64,000 bases of DNA from contig NZ_CP073751.1 in NCBI RefSeq assembly GCF_020025155.1, forward strand, positions 248,001 through 312,000. The letters run 5' to 3'. Shown here piece after piece: positions 8,377 to 19,239 of this stretch. The DNA comes from Halopseudomonas nanhaiensis. GTDB taxonomy: Bacteria > Pseudomonadota > Gammaproteobacteria > Pseudomonadales > Pseudomonadaceae. Positions within the stretch are counted from its first letter, which is position 1. The number at the start of each line of letters is the position of its first letter. Made by a program: the position numbers and the translations under genes. The notes under the pieces were generated by a model, which was not told the origin of the DNA, ran no database searches, and saw only the letters and a list, made by a program, of their open reading frames with translations.

Positions 8377-8884
8377 AACGGCGCTTCGCCCGGGGATGGA
8401 GATACGTACTGGGACTAGGAATACAAATCGTCCGAAAGCTCAGCTTCTCGTCCCTGGCTGGCGCAAGGCTCGCTGCACTTGACGATTTACCGCATCTACG
8501 GGAGTTCCGTGCGAGCGTTACGGAGAGGTGGGTATCGAGGGTCCTTAGCCAACGGGCCCGTCCCTTGCCGGTGCAAGTTCGTCCCAGTAGGCCTCTTTCG
8601 GCCAGAAGCGGCCTTTCATAGACGTTTTTGCAGCTAATACAGTGGCGGTACTGTCTAAAAATCCAAGGGTGATTTTGGGGGCAGAGAAGCAGCTCGACGG
8701 AATTTTCAAAAAGGCGTTTAAGGGGGCTGAGATTTCCATTAGTCTACGCTGTCATGCCAGCTCCCATGTGTCTGCGGTTACCGTCATGGGGCCTTGATTA
8801 TTGAAGCAGGTTTCAGGTTGATTAGCCGCGGTACATTTGTTCCGAGTTAGATAGTCGAAAGTATCAAACTATGGGTGGTGAAGG
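8377..8884. other. Stretch without a clear gene
   Basis: About 500 bp. A frame around 8620-8790 reads VAVLSKNPRVILGAEKQLD and looks protein-like, but has no start codon with a ribosome site, so it may be a gene fragment. No repeats or strong hairpins seen. Confidence 0.4.
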
Positions 8885-9868
8885 ATGGCGAACGGTAAAA
8901 TTCTTCGGCAGCTGTTCAGGGCAGGAACCGCAGGGGACGCAGAAGCATTTCGCCTCGCATCAAAAGCTGTCATCGAAGAAGAACGACAAAAACAGCACCA
9001 CCTTCTCGCTAATGATCTTGAGCAGATTCTTTACGGCGGTGACCGAAACTTCCGTTCCACCAATATGCCACGCGTGCACTACGATGTTCCGGTAGATAAA
9101 GAGCGCGGCCTACCACTACTGGATGTCATAGCTCCCAAACGTTCACTCGATGAGGTGATTTTGCCTCCGAGCAGTTCTGCTGCTCTTGAGGAAATTCTCG
9201 AGGAAAACAGACGTGCCGATGTCTTGCGGAGTTACGGGATGAAACCTGCTGGCAAGATCATATTCTTTGGCCCCCCTGGCTGCGGGAAGACCTTGGCTGC
9301 GGAGGTTGTGGCCTTCGAACTAGATCGGCCGCTGGCGATTGTTCGCTTGGATGCATTGGTCTCCTCTTTCTTGGGGGAGACTGCCGCAAACCTTCGGAAG
9401 GTTTTCGATTTCATCGCCCTTCATCCCTTTGTGGTCCTGTTTGATGAGTTCGACGCTATCGGCAAAGAGCGGGACAGCAGCAGTGATCATGGCGAACTGC
9501 GTCGAGTGGTAAACGCTGTGCTTCAGATGATGGACTCATACGAAGGTAGCAGCTTGATTCTTGCGGCTACAAATCATGAAAAGATCCTCGATTCGGCGAT
9601 CTGGAGACGATTCGATGATTCCATCGAATTCCCACTTCCAGATGAAAAACAGCTAAAAGAGATTTTGCATCTGAAGCTGCGAGGCATCCGTCGTCAATTT
9701 GAGATTGACGACAAAGAAGTATTGAAGGAATTTACGGGTAAGAGCGGAGCGGACGTCGAACGTGTAATACGCCGTGCCGCAAAACGGATGATCCTGCGGG
9801 AGCAAGAGTTCCTGACCATCAAGGAGCTGAAAAACGCCCTTCTTAGAGAAGATCTCAGGAAATCCTAA
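8885..9868 (+). CDS. AAA ATPase of an AAA-subtilase pair
   Basis: 327 residues. After a 110-residue N-terminal part, the AAA module has Walker A GPPGCGKT, Walker B VVLFDEFDAI, sensor ATNHEK and arginine finger WRRFDD, like the FtsH/Cdc48 class, but with no protease or membrane domain of its own. The next gene encodes an S8-type peptidase 23 bp downstream. The arrangement suggests the ATPase feeds or controls the peptidase. Similar pairs recur in mobile islands and a role in phage or plasmid conflict is plausible, but that is inference. GGTGAAGG precedes the ATG closely. The partner gene is broken, so the system is probably inactive here. Confidence 0.85.
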   Translation: MANGKILRQLFRAGTAGDAEAFRLASKAVIEEERQKQHHLLANDLEQILYGGDRNFRSTNMPRVHYDVPVDKERGLPLLDVIAPKRSLDEVILPPSSSAALEEILEENRRADVLRSYGMKPAGKIIFFGPPGCGKTLAAEVVAFELDRPLAIVRLDALVSSFLGETAANLRKVFDFIALHPFVVLFDEFDAIGKERDSSSDHGELRRVVNAVLQMMDSYEGSSLILAATNHEKILDSAIWRRFDDSIEFPLPDEKQLKEILHLKLRGIRRQFEIDDKEVLKEFTGKSGADVERVIRRAAKRMILREQEFLTIKELKNALLREDLRKS

Positions 9869-9891
9869 TACCAGCTTTCAGGGACGAAGCA

Positions 9892-11907
<2,016 letters not shown>

Positions 11908-12026
11908 GGAACACCTCAGCGATGGTGGTAATTTACCACCCATTTCGGTGTCCGGGATTAGTAGACCACTACAAGATAGGCGAGAAGAGATCCCGCCCGC
12001 TGAACACAGCCCAGGAGGGCAGAATC

Positions 12027-12164
12027 ATGGACATCAAGAGCAAGCTTTATGGTCTGCGTATCCCAGAGCCTATCAAGTGGGCCGCCGTCATTTGGATCGG
12101 ATACACCGCAACCAACGTCGCCCTCATGGCGCTTGGGTACCTTAAAGAACCAACGGGAATGTAA
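12027..12164 (+). CDS. Small single-span membrane protein upstream of the MvaT-like gene
   Basis: 45 residues, MDIKSKLYGLRIPEPIKWAA, then a hydrophobic helix to about residue 38. AGGAGG lies 9 bp before the ATG, an excellent ribosome site. The stop is directly followed by the ATG of the MvaT-like gene, so the two are coupled. No known family recognised. Confidence 0.65.
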   Translation: MDIKSKLYGLRIPEPIKWAAVIWIGYTATNVALMALGYLKEPTGM

Positions 12165-12515
12165 ATGACAGACCTAGTAGCGCTTCGCGCACTGCAACGA
12201 GAGTTTGCCGCGTTAGAAGAAAGGAAGCTGAAGCTTCAGGCGAATGAAAAGCTGCAAGCTGAGCTGGAATTCGAGGAGAAGCTTTTCGCTCTGATTGCTG
12301 AGTTTGGGTATAGCAAGCGAAAGGTAGTGGAGATGCTTAACCCGCCTGACACTACCGTACAAGCCGGCAATGCTCGAAAGCCGCGCGAGGAAAAGACCTA
12401 TCGCAACCCGAATTCCGGCGAAACGGTCGTTACCAAGGGTGCGAACCACAGAACGTTGAACCAATGGCGTGAAAGCTACGGTGCTGCGACCGTTGCAAGT
12501 TGGATCGTAAGCTGA
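12165..12515 (+). CDS. MvaT/MvaU-family H-NS-like silencer
   Basis: 116 residues. An N-terminal coiled coil (about residues 1-60, LQREFAALEERKLKLQANEK) for oligomerisation is followed by a C-terminal DNA-binding part with KTYRNPNSGETVVTKGANHR and LNQWRESYG, the MvaT-type AT-hook-like fold. MvaT proteins are the Pseudomonas counterparts of H-NS and silence AT-rich acquired DNA. An island-borne copy may silence the island itself or modify the host network by mixed oligomers. The start abuts the stop of the small membrane protein. Confidence 0.85.
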   Translation: MTDLVALRALQREFAALEERKLKLQANEKLQAELEFEEKLFALIAEFGYSKRKVVEMLNPPDTTVQAGNARKPREEKTYRNPNSGETVVTKGANHRTLNQWRESYGAATVASWIVS

Positions 12516-12578
12516 GGATGGGTAGAGCTGTTGGTTGCCCGGCAAGCAGGCCGGGCGCCAGAGAGTTGCTTGGGCTGA

Positions 12579-12884
12579 TCAGCGCAGCTTGTTGAAGTTG
12601 ATGATGCGATCCAGGTACGCACCCTTCTTTACGTGGTAAACCACGGCATTGTAGAAACCGCGAATAGCGGGATACGCCTCGTAGTCGCTTTCATCCAAAA
12701 AACGAAACGATCCAACTAGATTGCGCCTCGAAGTATAAACGCAGCGCATGGGCTTGCTCCTATCGGCAAGCGTCGAGGCGATCGCGGCTTTCTGAGACTC
12801 AACCTGAGCGCAGCGTGAGCTGATCTTGGCAAGAATCTCATTCTGGTAGGGGGCGGCGTCTTCCGCCAGTTGGCTCAGGTCCAT
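12579..12884 (-). CDS. Hypothetical protein
   Basis: 101 residues from MDLSQLAEDAAPYQNEILAK. GGGG eight bases before this ATG supports it over an upstream ATG at 12911. Soluble, with a helical N-terminal half and C-terminal FYNAVVYHVKKGAYLDRIINF. No family recognised. It lies between the MvaT-like gene and the first integrase, on the integrase strand. Confidence 0.6.
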   Translation of the reverse strand: MDLSQLAEDAAPYQNEILAKISSRCAQVESQKAAIASTLADRSKPMRCVYTSRRNLVGSFRFLDESDYEAYPAIRGFYNAVVYHVKKGAYLDRIINFNKLR

Positions 12885-12986
12885 TTTAAATACCCCGAAT
12901 AATGGCGTCAAAAAACTGTGGGCGGGATGCTAGCACGATAGTTCCCGCAATCAGACCGAAACAGGACGCATTTCGTCGGTTACTAA

Positions 12987-14168
12987 CTAGGCAGCGATTG
13001 CCAGTCTAGCGCGCACATATTCGGCCCATTCAGACATCAGCAAACGACGCTTTTCGAGCTGGTCTCCGCGGCTATATGCGGCCTCGGTTCGGCCGGCGAG
13101 GGTGTGTGCCAGGCAAAGCTCGCAAACCTCTCTCGGGTAGTGTGTTTCCTCGCCCGCCCACGTGCGGAAGGCCGATCTGAACCCGTGTACTACATAGTCG
13201 GCCACACCCAGCGATCGCATTAGCCTACCTGCGGCATTTAATGCGATTGGATGACTGGAGGAGCGTGCGCTTGGAAAGACATATGTGTCGCTCAAGCCTT
13301 TTTGTTGCTCAAGGACTGAAACCATCGCATCGGTGACCGGCAGGCGAAACGCCTTCCGGTTCTTCATCCGCTCCCCGGGCAGCGTCCATACTTGCTGTTC
13401 GAGATCGATCTCCTCCCAGCGCGCGTGCAGCACTTCATTCGTACGCAGAGCCGTCAGGATGATCAGCTCCAAGGCCCGCGCTGCGTTCCCATCCACAGCA
13501 TCAAGCGATCGCACGAACGCGGGTATGTCCGCGTAGGGCATTGCCTTCATTGGCCTGACAGTCGGCTTGCGTCTGGGTAGCAGCTTGTCCAGGTGGCCGC
13601 GCCATCGAGCTGGGTTCTCGCTCGATCGGAGTTGCCGGGCCCGGGAGGCATCCAGTATGAGCTCAATTCGATTGCGCAGACGCTCGGCCGTCACAGGCTT
13701 CGTATGCCAGATAGGGAGGAGGGTATCCACTACCTCATCGGTGGTGATGTCGCTGACCGGGCATTTTCCCAGCCGAAGAAAGACATGGCGATCGAGGCTG
13801 TTGCGCCACTGCTGTGCGTGCCGCGCGGACCAGGCGGGGGAGTGGGCCTTGATGTAGCGCAAGGCCTCTGCCCTGAATGTGTCGCGGCGACTGCGCTGGG
13901 CTTCGCTGCGTAGCTGGGCCTGTTGATCCAGGGGGTCATTGCCTTGGCTGACAACCAGGCGATTCTTATCTGCCTCGGTTCGCGCGTCCTTCAGCGAGAC
14001 GGCCGGGAACACGCCAAGCCCCATGTCCCGCCGCCGGCCGTTGAGCTGGTACCGAAGCACCCAGTATTTCCCGCCTGAGGCCGTGACGTTCAGCATCAGC
14101 CCGCGTCCGTCCTGATATGTACCTGGGCGGGAGACAGACTTTACGAACTGCTGGGTGAGTTTGCTCAC
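12987..14168 (-). CDS. P4-type tyrosine recombinase (integrase 1)
   Basis: 393 residues. N-terminal DUF4102-like domain (GRGLMLNVTASGGKYWVLRY, RRDMGLGVFPAVSLKDAR), then the catalytic domain with Arg in LTALRTNEVLHARWEEI, H-x-x-R in VVHGFRSAFRTW, His in LAHTL and the Tyr nucleophile in TEAAYSRGD. It belongs to the family that targets tRNA genes. Its 5' end overlaps a small gene at 14165-14410, and no tRNA or att-like repeat is visible beyond it. It looks like the integrase of an older element now buried within the island. Confidence 0.9.
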   Translation of the reverse strand: MSKLTQQFVKSVSRPGTYQDGRGLMLNVTASGGKYWVLRYQLNGRRRDMGLGVFPAVSLKDARTEADKNRLVVSQGNDPLDQQAQLRSEAQRSRRDTFRAEALRYIKAHSPAWSARHAQQWRNSLDRHVFLRLGKCPVSDITTDEVVDTLLPIWHTKPVTAERLRNRIELILDASRARQLRSSENPARWRGHLDKLLPRRKPTVRPMKAMPYADIPAFVRSLDAVDGNAARALELIILTALRTNEVLHARWEEIDLEQQVWTLPGERMKNRKAFRLPVTDAMVSVLEQQKGLSDTYVFPSARSSSHPIALNAAGRLMRSLGVADYVVHGFRSAFRTWAGEETHYPREVCELCLAHTLAGRTEAAYSRGDQLEKRRLLMSEWAEYVRARLAIAA

Positions 14169-14410
14169 TGCGCGCCCTTGTTTGTGTCAGCCGGCCGGGC
14201 AAGTCGCATCGCGTAGCTGTCGTCAACCGTGCGATCGATCTCCTGGTTAAACGCTTCGACGATCAAGGCCAAAGCGGCGTCGGATACATCGCGGGGAATG
14301 CGGTGCCACACGGTAGACAGGATATTGCGCCCCTCACTTTCATAGTTGGCCATCAGGATGCCGGCGAAGTCAGAATCGGCCCCGGAAGTAACGTGTGCAT
14401 GGGACTCCAT
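14165..14410 (-). CDS. Hypothetical protein upstream of integrase 1
   Basis: 81 residues, MESHAHVTSGADSDFAGILM, mostly helical and acidic toward the middle (RDVSDAALALIVEAFNQEID). Its stop overlaps the integrase start by 4 bp (ATGA), so translation is coupled. Small proteins in this position sometimes act in excision control, but nothing in the sequence proves that. An inner ATG (MANYESEG) is also possible. Confidence 0.55.
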   Translation of the reverse strand: MESHAHVTSGADSDFAGILMANYESEGRNILSTVWHRIPRDVSDAALALIVEAFNQEIDRTVDDSYAMRLARPADTNKGAQ

Positions 14411-15118
14411 TTGCCAACAACGGTATCGTACCGCTTAAAGGTGACGGCAGCGAATGGCATATATAGAGAGGTCCATTGAGGACTGGCCAAGTGTAGACTG
14501 TGGCTGAATGCAAGCGGTGTCGGGGGCTCATAGCGTTCACCTAAGCGGTTTGGAGGCAATGGTAGTCTCACATCACTTCCATAGAACCCAACTGAAGTCA
14601 GCGCGGTATCCGCCCCACCTAGAAGCCACCCGCCGGCCGGCTTGGAAGAGCATCAATTCAGGGTAACCCGGAGCCGTGCTGGGTGCCGCTCCGCTAGAGT
14701 TCTTTTCACGCGCCGCAAACAGAGCGAAGCGCTCGATGTGGTGAGACTAGCTCTTACCTTAGCCACGAGCCCACCGGCATACTCACGCTCTATCCTTCCT
14801 ACGAGTAGTTCAAGGTTTTCGCCTTCGTTTCGCCAGGACCAAGCTGAAGCGCAGTGTGAGCTCAACGAGCGAGACCGCCCATATTGAGCGAGCGAGCAAC
14901 CTTTTCTGGGTATCCGGATTTTTTGGTTGATTGGCTCATATCATGATGACGGAACCAACCATCAGCTCAGCGGATTACCTGGTTGATGACGACTCTTCTT
15001 CACGGCCCCTGCAAGTTTGCAGCAACGCCCAGGTTCGCATGCCGAGATACGCAGTGAGGCTTCGCGATCAACACACCATGCATTCACAATGTCACTGCAA
15101 GGTCCGGCATGTCTCTGC
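14411..15118. other. Stretch of 700 bp without a supported gene
   Basis: Joins integrase 1 to the metal cassette. No tRNA fragment and no copy of the 45-bp repeat were found. A minus frame at 14653-14865 is open but has no start signal. Probably a junction between two acquired pieces. Confidence 0.4.
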
Positions 15119-15553
15119 TCAGTCCTTACGGCCTGAGCTAGCCCTATACAGCTGTTGTTTGCTCTCCTCGCTGATCCCCGTCAGGATGCCGCAGGCATTG
15201 ATCTCCCGACCCTCGTTGCAACTCGCCCTCAGTGAAACGAGTTGTTGCTCAAGCGCTTGCAGAGCAGTTATCTGCGACCGCACATGAGAGATGTGGTCAT
15301 CGAGCATGGCGTTGACGGCGGTACAGGGCTGGCGAGGGTCGTCCTGATAGCTCTGTAGCTCGCGAATCTCTGTCAGTGACAGGTCCAGAATTCGGCAGCG
15401 GCGGATAAAGGCAAGCCACTCGCCATGCTTCTCGGTATAGACACGGTAACCATTCTCCTGCCGTTCTGGCGGCGGCAACAGGCCCTGCTGCTCATAGAAG
15501 CGGATCGTCTGCGTGTCGATACCCGCTATCTGGGCTAACTGACCAATGCGCAT
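15119..15553 (-). CDS. cadR: MerR-family Cd(II)/Pb(II)-responsive regulator
   Basis: 144 residues. HTH and wing MRIGQLAQIAGIDTQTIRFYEQQGLLPPP are classic MerR. Metal-site cysteines are found in RQPCTAV (about Cys77) and, near the end, SCNEGREINACGIL, the CadR/PbrR arrangement of three Cys. It binds its own divergent promoter and unwinds it when Cd, Pb or Zn binds. It is divergent from the CDF exporter at 15652, with the operator between them. Confidence 0.92.
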   Translation of the reverse strand: MRIGQLAQIAGIDTQTIRFYEQQGLLPPPERQENGYRVYTEKHGEWLAFIRRCRILDLSLTEIRELQSYQDDPRQPCTAVNAMLDDHISHVRSQITALQALEQQLVSLRASCNEGREINACGILTGISEESKQQLYRASSGRKD

Positions 15554-15585
15554 CAGGCTTACTCCTCAACGGATCATCTGTCCCA

Positions 15586-15618
15586 TTGACCTTATAGTAG
15601 CTATATAGTTTTTAATAC
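15586..15618 (+). promoter_or_regulatory. CadR-type promoter/operator
   Basis: TTGACC (15586-15591) as -35 and a TA-rich -10 at about 15611-15618 are separated by 19-21 bp, the over-long spacer of MerR promoters. Within it lies a dyad, ACCTTATAG and CTATATAGTT, similar to known CadR operators. It faces the CDF gene. Confidence 0.75.
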
Positions 15619-15651
15619 TAGCAATCTATGTTGGTTAACTGGAGCCGTATC

Positions 15652-16548
15652 GTGAGTAAAGCCTGTGGTGGCCCATGTAGCTGCGATGCAACGCCTGCAG
15701 CGGATACCGATATGCCGGTCTCCTCCGAAGCGTCAGGGGAATGGGTCAGCGTGTATGCTGTGCCGAAGATGGATTGTCCCTCAGAAGAACGGATGATCCG
15801 CTTGGCGCTGAACGGCTTTGATGAGATTCGAACGCTGTCCTTCGACTTGTCGAACCGCCGATTGGAGGTCGTGCATGACGGCGAGGCTGAGCCCATTACC
15901 GCGAAACTGGCGACCTTGGGGCTAGGCGCCTCTCTTCAGGAAACCGTCATTGCCGACCCAAAGACGATCAAGGCCGCTGAGAGCTCGGCAGTCTCTGCTA
16001 CGCAGGAGTCAGGCACTCTGCGCGTGTTGCTCGGTATCAATGCGATCATGTTCGTGGTGGAAATGACTGCTGGCCTGATCGCCCAGTCTACCGGCCTGAT
16101 CGCTGATTCCCTGGATATGTTTGCCGATGCAGCCGTCTATGGCCTGGCTCTCTATGCCGTAGGGCGCAGTGCGAAAATGCAGGTACGTGCCGCGCATCTG
16201 GCAGGGGTACTGCAACTGATTTTGGCTATCGGCGTACTCGTCGAGGTGGTGCGACGCTTTGTTTTCGGTAGTGAGCCTGAATCGCTGATGATGATGGCGA
16301 TCGCCTTCGTCGCGTTGATCGCCAATACCGGTTGCCTGCTGTTGATATCCAAGCACCGCGAAGGCGGCGCGCATATGAAGGCAAGCTGGATATTCTCGGC
16401 CAATGATGTGGTGATCAACATGGGCGTCATCGCCGCCGGTGCCTTGGTCGCCTGGACGGGGTCCAGCTACCCTGACCTGATTATCGGTACCATCGTGGGC
16501 CTGATCGTCCTCAACGGCGCTCGGCGCATCCTGGCGCTCAAGGGGTGA
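15652..16548 (+). CDS. CDF-type cation transporter with N-terminal metal-binding domain
   Basis: 298 residues from GTG at 15652, chosen for GGAG seven bases upstream (ATG at 15628 adds eight residues). An N-terminal Cys-rich tip (SKACGGPCSC) and an HMA-like domain with the motif KMDCPSEE precede about six membrane segments. Asp residues in IADSLDMFADAAVYGL and Asp in FSANDVVINMG occupy the two CDF metal-site positions. It should export Cd/Zn/Pb-type ions using the proton gradient, under CadR control. The HMA-CDF fusion is known from CadR-linked cassettes. Confidence 0.88.
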   Translation: MSKACGGPCSCDATPAADTDMPVSSEASGEWVSVYAVPKMDCPSEERMIRLALNGFDEIRTLSFDLSNRRLEVVHDGEAEPITAKLATLGLGASLQETVIADPKTIKAAESSAVSATQESGTLRVLLGINAIMFVVEMTAGLIAQSTGLIADSLDMFADAAVYGLALYAVGRSAKMQVRAAHLAGVLQLILAIGVLVEVVRRFVFGSEPESLMMMAIAFVALIANTGCLLLISKHREGGAHMKASWIFSANDVVINMGVIAAGALVAWTGSSYPDLIIGTIVGLIVLNGARRILALKG

Positions 16549-16690
16549 GGCTGCACGGTACGCAGCTATCGATGCCTGGGACACTTGATCGAAGTGGCTG
16601 TACAAGCGCGCTAGGCCTGAACGACAGCATATAGCGCGAAGGCTCGGAGCCAGCAAGGTAGCGTATCTAGGAATCAACCAAGGAAGGAAG

Positions 16691-17452
16691 ATGATGGATA
16701 GTATCTGGCTGGTACTCGGCCTGGCGCTGTTGCCCGCCTTAGGCAATTTTAGTGGTGGGCTCGCTGCGGAGGCCTCCCGAACTACCGGGCGCCGTCTCAA
16801 TTACGCCCTTCACGGCGCTGCCGGCCTCGTCATTGCGGTGGTGGCGGTTGAAATCATGCCGCGCGTGCTAGAGAACCTCTCAGCCTGGGTAATCGCCCTC
16901 GCTTTCGCGCTGGGCGGCATTGCTTACGTAGGTATCGAGAAGCTCGTTGAGAGTCTCCAGAAGCGACAAGGCCAGCAGGGAGAAGGCGGTCAGACGAGTG
17001 TCTGGATGATCTATATCGCCGTATCCATCGACCTGTTCAGCGATGGCCTCCTGATCGGGGCGGGGTCGGCGGTCTCACCGTCGGTCGCGATAATCCTGGC
17101 GGCGGGTCAGGTTCTCGCCGATGTTCCTGAGGGCTTTGCGACGATCGCCACCATGAAAGATAAAAGAATCCCTCGTAGCAAGCGGATACTGCTCTCTGCT
17201 TCCTTCGCGATTCCTGTGCTCTCGGCAGCCGTCTTTGCTTACTTCGTACTCAGGAACCAGCCGGAGGCATTTAAGCTAGCGGCACTGACGTTCACGGCAG
17301 GCCTTCTCACGGTCGCTGCCATCGAAGATATGGTCTCCGAGGCTCACGAGAGCGGTGACGATACGCACATCTCACCGCTGGCTTTCATAGGCGGCTTCGT
17401 CCTGTTCGTTCTGGTATCAGCGGGCTTGGAAGGGGTGGTATCGCAAAGCTAA
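16691..17452 (+). CDS. ZIP-family metal transporter
   Basis: 253 residues, eight predicted membrane segments. The metal-path motifs are on helices 4 and 5: IAVSIDLFSDGLLIGAG and QVLADVPEGFATIA, in place of the usual HNxxEG and HExxHE, so the His ligands are partly replaced by Asp. ZIP proteins normally move Zn2+ or Fe2+ into the cytoplasm or allow facilitated flow. AAGGAAGGAAG precedes the start. Lies 142 bp after the CDF gene in the same direction. Confidence 0.8.
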   Translation: MMDSIWLVLGLALLPALGNFSGGLAAEASRTTGRRLNYALHGAAGLVIAVVAVEIMPRVLENLSAWVIALAFALGGIAYVGIEKLVESLQKRQGQQGEGGQTSVWMIYIAVSIDLFSDGLLIGAGSAVSPSVAIILAAGQVLADVPEGFATIATMKDKRIPRSKRILLSASFAIPVLSAAVFAYFVLRNQPEAFKLAALTFTAGLLTVAAIEDMVSEAHESGDDTHISPLAFIGGFVLFVLVSAGLEGVVSQS

Positions 17453-17608
17453 CGTACTGCTCCCCAACACAGCCACTGTCGTGCTGGCCGAATACGAAGC
17501 AGCTCCCAGCTTACGGCGCACCTAGTCGAGTCCAGAAACATTCACTTTGCCACCCTGGCCAGCCGGCCGAATGAATTGACGCAGCTTGATTAAGCGGAGC
17601 AAGAAAGC

Positions 17609-19186
17609 ATGAGCCACAGGGTTGATCCTGGATTCGGAGGCGAGAGAGCATTGGGTGATAAGTGCGCGCTACCCTCTAGCCTATACACGGGCGTGCGCTA
17701 TAAGCCGCTTCTGACAGGGGGGATGGCTCTACTTGCTGGAGGCGCCATGCCGCTTGCCTTTGCCCCTGTGGGCTGGGCATGGCTTGCGGTGATCGCTCTG
17801 GCAACATTTTTTGTCCTGACCGCGCAGTCTTCAAGGCGTCAGGCGCTGTGGTCGGCCTACCTCTTTGGCCTTGGCTACTTCGGCGTGGGTGTCTCCTGGG
17901 TCTTTATCAGCATTAGCCAGTACGGCAATGGCCCCGTGGTGGCGGTGTTAGTCACGGCGGCCTTTGTCTCGCTGCTCGCCCTCTTTCCATGGGGCGTCGC
18001 GTACCTCGTGCGCTGCCTGCGCCCTGAGATGGATGCAATGGCACTCTGGCTAGGGCTACCTGCGGCATGGGTGCTGAGTGAATGGATGCGCACCTGGTTC
18101 TTGACCGGCTTTCCCTGGCTCTTCATTGGCTACAGCCAGACCGACACCACACTTGCCACTATCGCTCCCGTCTTTGGCGTGCTTGGCGTGAGTTTACTGG
18201 TGGCACTTCTCGCTGGCGGGCTTGCCTGGGTTGTCCAGGGGCCAAGCCTGCGCCGTGCTGCGGTAGTCGGTGCCGTGTTAGTCGCTACCCTCGCCGGCTT
18301 GCAACTGCTGGATCGTGAATGGACGCAGCCAGCCGCTGACCCGATCGATGTCGTCCTCTTGCAAGGAAACATCGCGCAAGACAAGAAATGGGACCCGAGA
18401 TACCGGGACATCACACTTGAGCGCTATCAGGCGCTTACCGCGCAGCATCTCGGAGCCGATATCGTGATCTGGCCAGAAGCGGCAATCCCGATGTGGCATG
18501 ACCAGGCCAAAGCATATCTTGCTGAGCTTGAGGCGTTAGCCGATCAGGCAGGCACATCGTTAATGATTGGCGTCCCGGTACGCGAGGCGGAGGGCCGTAC
18601 CTACAACGCCGTGGTAAGCCTCTCCGATCCCTCAGGCTTCTACTACAAACGCCACCTGGTGCCCTTCGGTGAATATGTTCCGTTTCGGGATCTTTTGGGG
18701 TCGGCCCTCGACGTGCTCGGGGCGCCCATGTCCGACTTCACACCGGGACGGGAAGCGCACGTCCTGAATGCAGCAGGGGTGCCCGTAGGGGCACTCATCT
18801 GCTACGAGGCGGTCTTTGGTGCCGAAGTCACTGAGCTTCTGCCCGAAGCGCAGTTACTGGTGAATGTCAGCAACGATGCCTGGTTCGGCAGCTCGCTCGG
18901 CCCCCTCCAGCATTTCCAGATGGCACGCATGCGTGCCATCGAAACCGGACGTGACCTTCTTCGAGCCACGAACACCGGTATCACAGCAGCCATCAATCAT
19001 GAGGGCAAAGTGCTCAAGCGTGCTCCGCAGTTCGAAGTGGCCACCCTCAGCGCCGAAGTGACACCGCGAACTGGCGCGCCCCCTTATGTGCGCTGGCGGG
19101 ATTGGCCTGTCCTTGGCCTGACCGCACTCGGACTCGGCCTGCTCCTGCTCCGTCGAATTCGTCGGCATCATCGGTTGGGTACATGA
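17609..19186 (+). CDS. lnt: Apolipoprotein N-acyltransferase, island copy
   Basis: 525 residues. Seven to eight N-terminal membrane segments precede a nitrilase-type periplasmic domain. The catalytic Glu is in VIWPEAAIPM, the Lys in YYKRHLVPFGEYVPF and the nucleophilic Cys in ALICYEAVF. Lnt adds the third acyl chain to lipoproteins. The genome should have its own essential lnt elsewhere, so this is an extra copy travelling with metal resistance. The first 30 residues are less conserved, and a later start is possible. lspA follows 53 bp downstream. Confidence 0.92.
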   Translation: MSHRVDPGFGGERALGDKCALPSSLYTGVRYKPLLTGGMALLAGGAMPLAFAPVGWAWLAVIALATFFVLTAQSSRRQALWSAYLFGLGYFGVGVSWVFISISQYGNGPVVAVLVTAAFVSLLALFPWGVAYLVRCLRPEMDAMALWLGLPAAWVLSEWMRTWFLTGFPWLFIGYSQTDTTLATIAPVFGVLGVSLLVALLAGGLAWVVQGPSLRRAAVVGAVLVATLAGLQLLDREWTQPAADPIDVVLLQGNIAQDKKWDPRYRDITLERYQALTAQHLGADIVIWPEAAIPMWHDQAKAYLAELEALADQAGTSLMIGVPVREAEGRTYNAVVSLSDPSGFYYKRHLVPFGEYVPFRDLLGSALDVLGAPMSDFTPGREAHVLNAAGVPVGALICYEAVFGAEVTELLPEAQLLVNVSNDAWFGSSLGPLQHFQMARMRAIETGRDLLRATNTGITAAINHEGKVLKRAPQFEVATLSAEVTPRTGAPPYVRWRDWPVLGLTALGLGLLLLRRIRRHHRLGT

Positions 19187-19239
19187 CGCTTGTTATTTAG
19201 CAGCGAGCAAATTCTAGATTGGGTCAGGAGGAAGGGGAT

